Source: Actinoplanes liguriensis | GTDB taxonomy: Bacteria; Actinomycetota; Actinomycetes; Mycobacteriales; Micromonosporaceae | Direction of reading: 5' to 3' | Assembly (NCBI GenBank): GCA_000715855.1 | Contig: KL571236.1 | Location: 89,023-94,748 of the forward strand | DNA: 5,726 nucleotides | In this document: piece by piece, positions 1-5,594 of the stretch | Numbering within the stretch: position 1 is the stretch's first letter | Layout of the letters: every line of letters starts with the position of its first letter | Translations under genes and position numbers: made by a program | Notes under the pieces: generated by a model | The model's input: the letters and a program-made list of their open reading frames with translations, nothing else | Told to the model about the DNA's origin: nothing | Databases searched by the model: none

Positions 1-56
1 GTCTGTACCCCGGCGGAGACAGGCAATGAAGATCTTGATGGTGATCGGGAAAACGG

Positions 57-88
57 GAACGGCCCCGAGCCGAAGCCCGGGGCCGTTC
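57..88 (-). terminator. Intrinsic terminator of the L11-like gene
   Basis: An 11-bp perfect inverted repeat (arms 57-67 and 78-88, GAACGGCCCCG and its complement) lies 15 nt past the stop codon of the L11-like gene. Read on the minus strand, the inner bases extend the helix to about 14 bp and close it with a C(UUCG)G tetraloop. A short T run (CCGTTTT) follows at about 50-56. This is a convincing rho-independent terminator and makes the gene the last in its transcript. Confidence 0.88.
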
Positions 89-103
89 TCGGAAAGCGCT
101 TGG

Positions 104-529
104 TCAGGAAGCGACCTTGACGCCCATCGAACGCGCGGTGCCGGCCACGATCTTGATGGCGGCGTCCAGGTCGTTCGCGTTGAGGTCGGGCAGCTTGCGC
201 TCCGCGATCTCCTTGACCTGGGTCGCGCTGAGCGTGCCCACGTTCTGGGTCAGCGGGTTCGACGCGCCGGACTGGATCCCCAGGCTCTTGCGGATGAGGA
301 AGCTGGTCGGCGGGGTCTTGTAGGCCAGCGTGTGGCTGCGGTCCTCGTAGACACTCACGATGACCGGGATGATCTCGCCCCGGTTCTTCGAGGTGGCCTC
401 GTCGTACTCGACCTTGACGGCGCGCATGTTGGCACCGGTCGGGCCGAGCATCTTACCGAGGTCGACCATCGCGGCGTTACCCGCCTCAAGCGCGAGGGTT
501 ACCTCATGGGTCTTCTTCTTGGGAGGCAT
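104..529 (-). CDS. Divergent ribosomal protein L11 (uL11) paralogue, 141 aa
   Basis: L11 forms the stalk base of the 50S GTPase-associated centre. Its C-terminal domain binds 23S rRNA and its N-terminal domain contacts elongation factors, RelA and thiopeptide antibiotics. Here residues 71-141 are clearly L11: KTPP at 71-74, EIAERKLPDLNANDLDAA at 107-124 and GTARSMG at 130-136. The N-terminus MPPKKK and the 141-aa length also fit the family (about 141-144 aa). The N-terminal domain is strongly diverged. Where usual L11 has roughly ANPAPPVGPALGQHG, this protein has AAMVDLGKMLGPTG (19-32), so all the prolines of that segment are gone. The ATG at 529 is chosen because AAGGAG lies 9 nt upstream and it gives the family N-terminus; the frame is open to 601 but has no family support there. 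Canonical rplK lies in a secE-nusG-rplK-rplA cluster, whereas this gene stands alone with its own terminator. I infer a second, specialised L11. That canonical rplK exists elsewhere in the genome is likely but not visible here. Confidence 0.9.
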   Translation of the reverse strand: MPPKKKTHEVTLALEAGNAAMVDLGKMLGPTGANMRAVKVEYDEATSKNRGEIIPVIVSVYEDRSHTLAYKTPPTSFLIRKSLGIQSGASNPLTQNVGTLSATQVKEIAERKLPDLNANDLDAAIKIVAGTARSMGVKVAS

Positions 530-538
530 CGGGTAAGG

Positions 539-544
539 CTCCTT
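539..544 (-). promoter_or_regulatory. Ribosome binding site deciding the L11-like start
   Basis: AAGGAG on the minus strand sits 9 nt before ATG 529. It decides this start over the upstream in-frame TTG at 601. That TTG has no Shine-Dalgarno sequence and would lie almost exactly at the predicted transcription start. Confidence 0.8.
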
Positions 545-549
545 AGGGT

Positions 550-577
550 GAGCTGCGGGCCGAGACAAACGCAGCTC
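550..577 (-). promoter_or_regulatory. Leader hairpin upstream of the L11-like gene
   Basis: A perfect 8-bp inverted repeat (550-557 GAGCTGCG, 570-577 CGCAGCTC) with a 12-nt loop lies in the predicted 5' leader, just before the Shine-Dalgarno sequence. No T run follows, so it is not an intrinsic terminator. It could be a structural or autoregulatory element, as ribosomal protein leaders often are. I see no clear match to a known L1 or L11 mRNA site. Confidence 0.4.
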
Positions 578-608
578 GCCAGCATCAACGACACACGACA
601 ACCCCGAG

Positions 609-638
609 ACCTTACTACTGCCGTGACGAGAGGGTCAA
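609..638 (-). promoter_or_regulatory. Predicted sigma-70-type promoter of the L11-like gene
   Basis: On the minus strand, TTGACC (633-638) is followed after 18 nt by TAAGGT (609-614). These are good actinobacterial -35 and -10 hexamers for a housekeeping sigma factor. Transcription would start near 602, giving a leader of about 70 nt before ATG 529. It lies between the lipoprotein stop (715) and the L11-like start, which argues for independent transcription. Confidence 0.6.
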
Positions 639-655
639 AACGGCTGGTACGCGGG

Positions 656-705
656 GTCTCGGGTCCGCAGACCAGTGTAGCTCGCTGCTCCGGCAGACCC
701 GGGAC
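656..705 (-). terminator. Possible hairpin terminator of the transglycosylase gene
   Basis: An imperfect 13-position inverted repeat (656-668 and 693-705, one mismatch and one G-U pair, loop of 24 nt) begins 10 nt past the lipoprotein stop. No T run follows on the minus strand. If it terminates at all, it is of the U-less GC-hairpin kind seen in actinobacteria. A tRNA was considered here, but no cloverleaf or GGTTCRA arm is visible. Confidence 0.35.
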
Positions 706-714
706 CGCCCCGGA

Positions 715-1515
715 TCAGTACTTGTCGCAGAAGCAGGACACCATCAGCGAGCGCACCGAGTCGACGTACTCGGGGTTCGGCAGTTTCTTCGTCGACTTGT
801 TCGCCAGCACGTCGCCCGGGCCGTACTGGTATGCCGAGATGACCAGGTTGAGCAGGCACCACGAGCTGTGCGTCTTGCACTTGGACGCGCTGAGGTCGAA
901 CGTCTTGTCGTTCTTGAACGCCTGCTGTGACATGTACCGCGTCAGCCACGCGAGATAGTTGGCCCCGGCGGTCGCGTTCTGCTGGTAGTTCGACACGTCG
1001 TAGCTCAGCCCGAACCGGCTGTTGATCATGTCGACGGTGTCCGGCATGAGCTGCATCAGGCCCTGGCCGCCGTCACAGTTGAAGACGTTGGTCTGCCAGC
1101 CGCTCTCGTGCCACGCGATCGCCTTGACCAGCGGGTAGTTCAGCTTCAGCTGGGGCGCCTCGTTGGTCCAGTAGATCTTGCCGGCCGCGGTCTTCAGCGC
1201 CTTCTTCACCTTGCTCTTCGCCACCAGCGTGCCCTTGGTGGTGGAGCAGTCGGACACCTCGAAGTTGTTCACCGGCCCGGTCGGCGTCGGCTTCGTCGTC
1301 GGCTTCTTCTTCGGCGTGGTCTTCGACGGCGTCGGCGACGGTGTTGTCTCCTCCGGCTCCGGGGTCGTCTCCTCGGGCGTCGGCGACTCCTCGCTCGGCG
1401 TCGGCTCGGCCGCCACCGGGGTGGTGCCGTACGTCTTGTCGTCCCCACCGCCGATCAGCCCGCACCCCGCGGTGACCATGAGTACAGCGGTTACTGCCAG
1501 CAACCTGACCTTCAT
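715..1515 (-). CDS. Lytic-transglycosylase-like (SLT domain) lipoprotein, 266 aa
   Basis: This is a predicted cell-surface lipoprotein that cleaves peptidoglycan glycan strands, from its SLT/lysozyme-like domain. Residues 1-18 are a signal peptide ending in a lipobox (VTAGC), so Cys18 would be lipidated. A low-complexity Pro/Thr/Glu linker (about 34-80) follows, acidic first (EETTPEPEETT) and lysine-rich at its end (KTTPKKKPTTKP). The catalytic domain covers about 120-260. It has HES at 136-138 with Glu137 as the likely catalytic acid, GLMQLMP at 152-158, NATAGANYL at 180-188 and AYQYGPGD at 228-235, matching the family's ES, GLMQ and AYNAGPG motifs. Six cysteines (90, 147, 213, 220, 261, 263) sit outside the membrane and could form three disulfides. 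The ATG at 1515 is chosen over the start at 1542 because it places the signal peptide at the N-terminus and has GGAGG 10 nt upstream. It is divergent from typA. The exact glycan specificity is unknown. Confidence 0.85.
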   Translation of the reverse strand: MKVRLLAVTAVLMVTAGCGLIGGGDDKTYGTTPVAAEPTPSEESPTPEETTPEPEETTPSPTPSKTTPKKKPTTKPTPTGPVNNFEVSDCSTTKGTLVAKSKVKKALKTAAGKIYWTNEAPQLKLNYPLVKAIAWHESGWQTNVFNCDGGQGLMQLMPDTVDMINSRFGLSYDVSNYQQNATAGANYLAWLTRYMSQQAFKNDKTFDLSASKCKTHSSWCLLNLVISAYQYGPGDVLANKSTKKLPNPEYVDSVRSLMVSCFCDKY

Positions 1516-1665
1516 CGACGAAACCCCTCCCCGTGCCAGCATCGACGAGGAACGTTAACAGTGGAAGATCATGTGGCGCTGACCGGCAAATCGCCCAAAC
1601 AATCCCAAGGTTCCGGACTTGACCCCGTGTCACTATCGGCAACCTGAGCCGGGGACAATGGAGGC
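1516..1665. other. Divergent intergenic region between transglycosylase and typA
   Basis: This 150-nt gap must hold both outward promoters. On the plus strand TTGACC (1619-1624) is a possible -35 for typA, but the best -10 candidate (CAACCT, 1640-1645) is only 15 nt away, so the promoter is uncertain. On the minus strand TAACGT (within GTTAAC at about 1554-1559) could be a -10 for the lipoprotein gene, without a clear -35. I see no RNA gene or operator with confidence. Confidence 0.4.
1651..1664 (+). promoter_or_regulatory. Unusual ribosome binding region of typA
   Basis: The best Shine-Dalgarno match, GGAGG (1660-1664), is only 1 nt from ATG 1666, too close for normal use. GGGGA (1651-1655) lies 10 nt upstream and may serve instead. 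The start is still secure because the conserved DLRNVAIIAHVDHGK follows within six codons and no other in-frame start precedes it nearby. An out-of-frame ATG occurs at 1658. Confidence 0.5.
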
Positions 1666-3528
1666 ATGCAGACCCGCACCGACCTCCGTAATGTCGCCAT
1701 CATCGCTCACGTCGACCATGGCAAAACCACCCTGGTCGACGCCATGCTCCGACAGGGCGGTCAGTCCCACGCACGTGGAGAGATGGCCGAGCGCGCCATG
1801 GACTCCATGGACCTGGAGCGGGAAAAGGGCATCACCATTCTCGCCAAGAACACCGCGATCAGCTACCAGCCGGCCGAGGGCGACCCGGTCGTCATCAACA
1901 TCATCGACACCCCGGGCCACGCCGACTTCGGTGGCGAGGTCGAGCGCGGCCTGACCATGGTCGACGGCGTGGTGCTGCTGGTCGACGCGTCCGAGGGTCC
2001 GCTGCCGCAGACCCGGTTCGTGCTCCGCAAGGCGCTCCAGGCCAAGCTGCCGATCATCCTGGTGATCAACAAGGTGGACCGGCCGGACGCCCGGATCAAG
2101 GAGGTCGTCGACGACACGTACGCCCTCTTCTTCGACCTGGACGCGGACGAGGACCAGATCGAGTTCCCGATTGTCTACGCCTGCGCCCGCGACGGCATCG
2201 CCTCGCTGAACCAGCCGGCCGACGGGTCCGTGCCGACCGACAGCGCCGATCTGGAGCCGCTGTTCAGCACGATCCTGAACACCATCCCCGCCCCGACCTA
2301 CACCGAGGGCGCACCGCTGCAGGCGCACGTCGTCAACCTCGACGCGTCGCCGTTCCTCGGCCGCCTGGCGCTGTGCCGGGTCCGCGAGGGCAACATCCGC
2401 AAGGGCCAGACCGTGGCCTGGTGCAAGACCGACGGCACGATCTCCAACGTGCGCATCTCCGAGCTGCTGATCACCGAGGGCCTGGAGCGCAAGTCGGCCG
2501 AGAGCGCCGGCCCGGGCGACATCATGGCCGTCGCCGGCATCGCCGAGATCATGATCGGTGAGACCCTCGCCGACGCGGAGAACCCGGTCCCGCTGCCGCT
2601 GATCACGGTCGACGAGCCGGCCATCTCGATGGTCATCGGCACCAACACCTCGCCGCTGGTCGGCAAGGTCAAGGGCGCCAAGGTCACCGCCCGGATGGTC
2701 AAGGACCGTCTGGACAAGGAGCTGATCGGTAACGTCTCGCTCCGCGTCCTGAACACCGAGCGCCCGGACGCCTGGGAGGTCCAGGGCCGTGGTGAGCTCG
2801 CCCTGGCGATCCTGGTCGAGCAGATGCGCCGCGAGTCCTACGAGCTGACCGTCGGCAAGCCGCAGGTGGTCACCAAGGTCATCGACGGCAAGGTGCACGA
2901 GCCGGTCGAGCGTCTGACCATCGACGCTCCCGACGAGTACATGGGCGCCATCACCACCCTGCTGGCCACCCGCAAGGGCCGGATGGAGCACCTGACCAAC
3001 CACGGCACCGGCTGGCTGCGGATGGAGTGGCTGGTCCCGGCGCGTGGCCTGATCGGCTTCCGCACCGAGTTCCTCACCGAGACCCGCGGCACCGGCATCA
3101 TGCACCACCTCTACGAGGACCACGAGCCGTGGTTCGGCGAGCTCCGCACCCGGCAGAACGGCTCGCTGGTCGCCGACCGGGCCGGCGCGGTCACCCCGTT
3201 CGCGATGATCAACATCCAGGAGCGCGGCCAGCTCTTCGTCGAGCCGACCACCGAGGTGTACGAGGGCATGATCGTCGGGGAGAACTCCCGCGAGGACGAC
3301 ATGGACGTCAACATCACCAAGGAGAAGAAGCTCACGAACATGCGGGCCGCGAGCGCGGACAACACCGAGAAGGTGATCCCGCCGCGCAAGCTGTCGCTGG
3401 AGCAGTCCCTCGAGTTCTGCCGCGAGGACGAGTGCGTCGAGGTCACCCCCTCGGCGATCCGCATCCGCAAGGTCGTCCTCGACCAGAACGCCCGTGGCCG
3501 TGCCGCCGCGCGCCGCAAGCACCAGTAA
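1666..3528 (+). CDS. typA: Ribosome-associated translational GTPase TypA/BipA, 620 aa
   Basis: TypA (BipA) is an EF-G-like GTPase that binds 70S ribosomes and affects 50S assembly and stress or low-temperature growth. The order of motifs is complete. G1 is AHVDHGKT (14-21), the switch region is DLEREKGITILAKNTA (49-64), G3 is DTPGHADFGGEVER (81-94), G4 is NKVD (135-138) and the G5 region is YACARDG (171-177). Domain II and the EF-G-like domains III and V follow, with VSLRV (357-361), GRGELAL (374-380) and RGLIGFRTEF (460-469). The TypA-specific C-terminal domain has RQNG (496-499), KKLTNMRA (554-561) and EVTPSAIRIRK (592-602). The length is normal for the family (about 605-635 aa) and I see no damage. 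It is transcribed alone, away from the lipoprotein gene, and ends in an intrinsic terminator. The product is expected in the cytoplasm on ribosomes. Confidence 0.97.
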   Translation: MQTRTDLRNVAIIAHVDHGKTTLVDAMLRQGGQSHARGEMAERAMDSMDLEREKGITILAKNTAISYQPAEGDPVVINIIDTPGHADFGGEVERGLTMVDGVVLLVDASEGPLPQTRFVLRKALQAKLPIILVINKVDRPDARIKEVVDDTYALFFDLDADEDQIEFPIVYACARDGIASLNQPADGSVPTDSADLEPLFSTILNTIPAPTYTEGAPLQAHVVNLDASPFLGRLALCRVREGNIRKGQTVAWCKTDGTISNVRISELLITEGLERKSAESAGPGDIMAVAGIAEIMIGETLADAENPVPLPLITVDEPAISMVIGTNTSPLVGKVKGAKVTARMVKDRLDKELIGNVSLRVLNTERPDAWEVQGRGELALAILVEQMRRESYELTVGKPQVVTKVIDGKVHEPVERLTIDAPDEYMGAITTLLATRKGRMEHLTNHGTGWLRMEWLVPARGLIGFRTEFLTETRGTGIMHHLYEDHEPWFGELRTRQNGSLVADRAGAVTPFAMINIQERGQLFVEPTTEVYEGMIVGENSREDDMDVNITKEKKLTNMRAASADNTEKVIPPRKLSLEQSLEFCREDECVEVTPSAIRIRKVVLDQNARGRAAARRKHQ

Positions 3529-3544
3529 TCACGGTTCGTCCCGG

Positions 3545-3578
3545 ACGCCCCCGCCCTTCCGGCGGGGGCGTTCTTTCT
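3545..3578 (+). terminator. Intrinsic terminator of typA
   Basis: A perfect 11-bp stem (3545-3555 ACGCCCCCGCC pairing with 3561-3571) with a 5-nt loop is followed by a T-rich tail (TTCTTTCT). It begins 16 nt after the typA stop. Confidence 0.93.
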
Positions 3579-3584
3579 ACCCCA

Positions 3585-3637
3585 TTGCGCGGGACACGCT
3601 CCTCTGCCTCTTTGCGCGGGGCGGGTTCCTCTGCTCC
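3585..3637. repeat. Imperfect 27-bp-period direct repeat
   Basis: Two copies (3585-3610 and 3612-3637) share TTGCGCGGG and, after six variable bases, TCCTCTGC. A more diverged look-alike (TTCGCTCGGGGC) occurs near 3653. The repeat lies between the typA terminator and the terC end and shows no convincing coding potential. It may be a small dispersed intergenic repeat. Confidence 0.5.
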
Positions 3638-3684
3638 GGCCTCACCTCGCCCTTCGCTCGGGGCAGGCTTCGCCGATTGCCGCA

Positions 3685-3747
3685 GTACGGACACAGCACG
3701 CGGCCCGGGAGACAATTCGTCGCCCGGGCCGCGCGTTCCGTCCGTAC
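3685..3747. terminator. Long inverted repeat at the terC 3' end, possible terminator
   Basis: Two nested perfect arms form a 63-nt hairpin. The outer 8 bp are GTACGGAC (3685-3692) with 3740-3747. The inner 11 bp are CGCGGCCCGGG (3699-3709) with 3723-3733. A small internal loop separates them and the apical loop is 13 nt. It lies 22 nt past the terC stop on the minus strand but has no T run on that side. On the plus strand a T run (TTTTT) follows about 10 nt later. It probably ends terC transcription or separates the two converging units. Confidence 0.6.
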
Positions 3748-3769
3748 CAAATAATCGTTTTTGCGGTTT

Positions 3770-4771
3770 TCAGTTCCCCGCGCTCACGAGTTCCCTTTTC
3801 CGGTCCCTGGCGGACTTGGCCAGACTGGCGACCGTGGCTATGCCGAGCGTGCCGAGGATCACCAGGAGGGACAGCCAGATCGGGATCTCCGGCGCCCAGT
3901 GCAGACCGTGGCCGCCGTTGATGAACGGCAGGCTGTTCGTGTGCAGCGCCTCGAGGAAGAGCTTCACGCCGATGAACGCGAGCACCACGGCGAGACCGAC
4001 GTTCAGGTAGACCAGGCGCTCCAGCAGGCCGCCGAGCAGGAAGTAGAGCTGACGCAGGCCCATCAGCGCGAAGACGTTCGCGGTGAAGACCAGGTACGGC
4101 TCCTTGGTGATGCCGAAGATCGCCGGAATCGAGTCGAGCGCGAAGATCAGATCCGTGGTGCCGATCGCGATCATCACGATCAGCATCGGGGTGAAGAGCC
4201 GCTTGCCGGCCGCGGTGACCACCCGGAACTGCCCGTCACCGAACGACGACGAGAGCGGCAGCGCCCGCTTCGCCCAGCGGATCAGCAGGTTCTCCTTGAA
4301 GTCCTCCTCGTCGTTCTCCCCACCCTTGACGAGCGTCACGGCGGTGTACACCAGGAACGCCCCGAAGATGTAGAACACCCAGGAGAACTGCGCGATCAGA
4401 GCGGCACCGGCGGCGATGAACGCGCCCCGCATGACCAGCGCGAGCACGATGCCGATCAACAGCACCTTCTGCTGATAGCGGCGCGGGACCGCGAACCGGC
4501 CCATGATGATGACGAAGACGAAGAGGTTGTCGACGCTCAACGAATACTCGGTGAGCCAGCCGGTGTAGAACTCACCCGCGGACTGACCACCGGCGACGGC
4601 CCAGACACCCACCCCGAAGAGCAGCGCGAGCGCGACGTAGAAGGCCACCCAGCCACTGGCCTCTTTCATGGTGGGCTCGTGCGGCCGACGCCCGATGATC
4701 AGCAGATCAACGGCGAGAACGGCCACCAACGCCACCAGTGTGGCGAGCCAAACCCAGGCTGAAACGTTCAA
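3770..4771 (-). CDS. terC: TerC-family membrane protein, probable Mn2+ exporter, 333 aa
   Basis: TerC/Alx-family proteins are polytopic membrane proteins. Several (Alx, and YkoY and YceF of Bacillus) are linked to manganese export and metal supply to secreted enzymes; others are associated with tellurite resistance. Here about nine hydrophobic segments are visible, roughly at 4-26, 40-60, 72-91, 101-124, 127-148, 193-220, 226-248, 255-275 and 297-317. The family hallmarks are EYSLSVDN (75-82) and GTTDLIFALDSIPA (204-217), with acidic membrane residues Glu75, Asp81, Asp207 and Asp213, then NVFALMGLRQLY (232-243). An acidic then basic loop (about 150-191) is expected in the cytoplasm. The start is TTG at 4771, supported by GGAGG 6 nt upstream and by the first membrane segment, which a later Met35 start would remove. 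The upstream manganese riboswitch strongly supports the Mn role. Tellurite resistance cannot be claimed from sequence alone. Confidence 0.93.
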   Translation of the reverse strand: MNVSAWVWLATLVALVAVLAVDLLIIGRRPHEPTMKEASGWVAFYVALALLFGVGVWAVAGGQSAGEFYTGWLTEYSLSVDNLFVFVIIMGRFAVPRRYQQKVLLIGIVLALVMRGAFIAAGAALIAQFSWVFYIFGAFLVYTAVTLVKGGENDEEDFKENLLIRWAKRALPLSSSFGDGQFRVVTAAGKRLFTPMLIVMIAIGTTDLIFALDSIPAIFGITKEPYLVFTANVFALMGLRQLYFLLGGLLERLVYLNVGLAVVLAFIGVKLFLEALHTNSLPFINGGHGLHWAPEIPIWLSLLVILGTLGIATVASLAKSARDRKRELVSAGN

Positions 4772-4776
4772 CGTGA

Positions 4777-4787
4777 ACCTCCGGCAG
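4777..4787 (-). promoter_or_regulatory. terC Shine-Dalgarno region, target of riboswitch anti-SD
   Basis: On the minus strand this reads CTGCCGGAGGT and contains GGAGG (4778-4782), 6 nt before the TTG start at 4771. It is complementary at 10 of 11 positions to ACCTCCGACAG (4837-4847), which includes the 3' strand of riboswitch stem P1. This site fixes the unusual start codon and is the likely point of control. Confidence 0.75.
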
Positions 4788-4800
4788 ACACGTGTCGTCG

Positions 4801-4826
4801 CTGCGCCCTTTGTAGAAAAAGCGCAG
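4801..4826 (-). promoter_or_regulatory. Hairpin within the riboswitch expression platform
   Basis: An 11-bp stem (six Watson-Crick pairs CTGCGC/GCGCAG, two G-U, three T-A) with a 4-nt loop lies between the aptamer and the Shine-Dalgarno sequence. No T run follows it, so it is unlikely to be a terminator. It would bring the anti-SD (4837-4847) and the SD (4777-4787) next to each other. Confidence 0.6.
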
Positions 4827-4840
4827 TGACGTGCGGCTGT

Positions 4841-4957
4841 CGGAGGTCTCTTCCGCCGCGAACCTCCGCGACCCCCGGCCCCGGGTTCGCATTAGCTGGT
4901 GACCAGCCGAGCGTTCCGTGCTGACGAGACCGGAGAGGGGGAATACTCCCCTCCCAC
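4841..4957 (-). promoter_or_regulatory. yybP-ykoY manganese riboswitch aptamer in the terC leader
   Basis: The yybP-ykoY family senses Mn2+ and often precedes TerC-type genes. On the minus strand the family's 5' element GGGGAGTA is present at 4944-4951. The 3' element GGAAGAGACCTCC is present at 4842-4854, matching the usual ...AGACC... strand. Stem P1 is GGAGG (4950-4954) with CCTCC (4842-4846), directly followed by the conserved GGAGTA loop, as in known members. Between them lie GGTCTCGTCAGC, a small hairpin at 4895-4907 and C-rich/G-rich pairing partners. The length of about 117 nt is plausible. A weak -10-like AACAAT (4964-4969, minus) would start the transcript just before the aptamer. 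Confidence 0.85.
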
Positions 4958-5235
4958 ACCCCCATTGTTGCGCATCTCCGCCCCGATCGACACATCGGGC
5001 GCCGAAGAGTGGCTGGGGTCGCGGTCCAAACCCCTCACGGCAGGCATTACCGGTACGTAAGTCCGGCGACACCCCGTCGTAACCTGTGCGCAGCGCGTCA
5101 TCATGGCCCTCACCAGCCACTTCTCGTCCCCATCGGTGATCATGACGCCCCTCAGCTGCAACGACCGGCAAGCGGTGCCGCCCGTTTCACCGGCCGACGG
5201 CGGCCACCGCGCCATCTGGTGCGTATGGGACTCTT
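4958..5235. other. Upstream intergenic region between terC leader and ABM gene
   Basis: I see no convincing gene in these 278 nt. Open frames on both strands cross the riboswitch or the ABM gene and match nothing I know. The terC promoter should lie at its left end (possible -10 at 4964-4969, no clear -35). A palindromic stretch TTAC-N6-GTAA (5047-5060) and an inverted repeat at 5172-5210 are the only structured elements. No clear promoter for the ABM gene could be picked out. Confidence 0.5.
5172..5210. repeat. Inverted repeat upstream of the ABM gene
   Basis: Arms GCGGTGCCGCC (5172-5182) and GGCGGCCACCGC (5199-5210) are complementary except for one bulged base, around a 16-nt centre. It ends about 25-31 nt before the ABM start, so it could be an operator for a repressor or a leader hairpin. 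No regulator is encoded in the window. Confidence 0.4.
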
Positions 5236-5577
5236 GTGGGCATGATCCTCGAAGTCACGCTAATCGACATCCTGCCCGGCCGGGAGGACGACTTCGTCGC
5301 CGCCTATCAACTCGCCCGTCCGCTGATCGCGGGCGCCGAGGGCTGCCGTGGCTTACGGCTGAAGCGTGGCACCGAGATGGCGAACCGGTTCGCGCTGCTC
5401 GTCGAGTGGGACTCGATGGAGGCTCAGGACCACAACTTCCGGCGCACCGAGCGCAACGCTCAGTGGCGTGCACTGATCGCGGCGACGCTCGCCAAGCCGC
5501 CGCTGGCCGAATACTTCACGGACCTGTCGCCGCAGTCCGGCCGCCCACACCCCGACCACGACTTCTTCGCCGGCTGA
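5236..5577 (+). CDS. ABM-fold small protein (putative monooxygenase), 113 or 111 aa
   Basis: This looks like a member of the antibiotic biosynthesis monooxygenase (ABM) family, small dimeric alpha+beta-barrel proteins that include quinol monooxygenases and heme-degrading or cofactor-free oxygenases. The pattern is MILEVTLIDILPGREDDF at the start (first strand and helix), GCRGLRLKRG (36-45), then FALLVEWDS (52-60) and the family-typical HNFRRTERNAQWR (66-78), then PLAEYFTDL near the end. The whole protein is one ABM domain plus a short polar tail. The start is unsure. GTG 5236 has a weak GGGA 5 nt upstream, while ATG 5242 begins exactly at the domain and gives 111 aa. It is divergent from terC and shares an intergenic region with it. 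The substrate is unknown and the name does not imply antibiotic synthesis. Some such proteins have no proven enzymatic activity. Confidence 0.8.
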   Translation: MGMILEVTLIDILPGREDDFVAAYQLARPLIAGAEGCRGLRLKRGTEMANRFALLVEWDSMEAQDHNFRRTERNAQWRALIAATLAKPPLAEYFTDLSPQSGRPHPDHDFFAG

Positions 5578-5594
5578 CCACTCCCCGCCGCGCT

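Noticed and set aside
530..601. 24-residue N-terminal extension of the L11-like protein from a TTG at 601
   Set aside because: No Shine-Dalgarno sequence, no L11 homology, and it would start at the predicted transcription start; ATG 529 has AAGGAG and the family N-terminus.
640..714. Possible tRNA beside the L11-like gene, as a tRNA-Trp often precedes secE-nusG-rplK
   Set aside because: No acceptor stem, anticodon arm or T-arm GGTTCRA pattern could be folded; only an imperfect hairpin is present.
26..958. 310-aa open frame on the plus strand beginning MKILMVIG
   Set aside because: It runs antisense through the L11-like terminator, the L11-like gene and the end of the lipoprotein gene. The protein is low in complexity and resembles no family; long antisense frames are normal at this GC content.
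1633..3522. 629-aa open frame antisense to typA
   Set aside because: A shadow of the typA codons, rich in D, L, V, G and R without motifs; typA itself is unmistakable.
3761..4762. 333-aa plus-strand frame opposite terC
   Set aside because: A charged, Q/E/R/D-rich shadow of a membrane-protein gene with clear family motifs on the other strand.
4892..5215. 107-aa minus-strand frame upstream of terC
   Set aside because: It overlaps most of the riboswitch aptamer, has no recognisable domain, and reads as random sequence after about residue 60.
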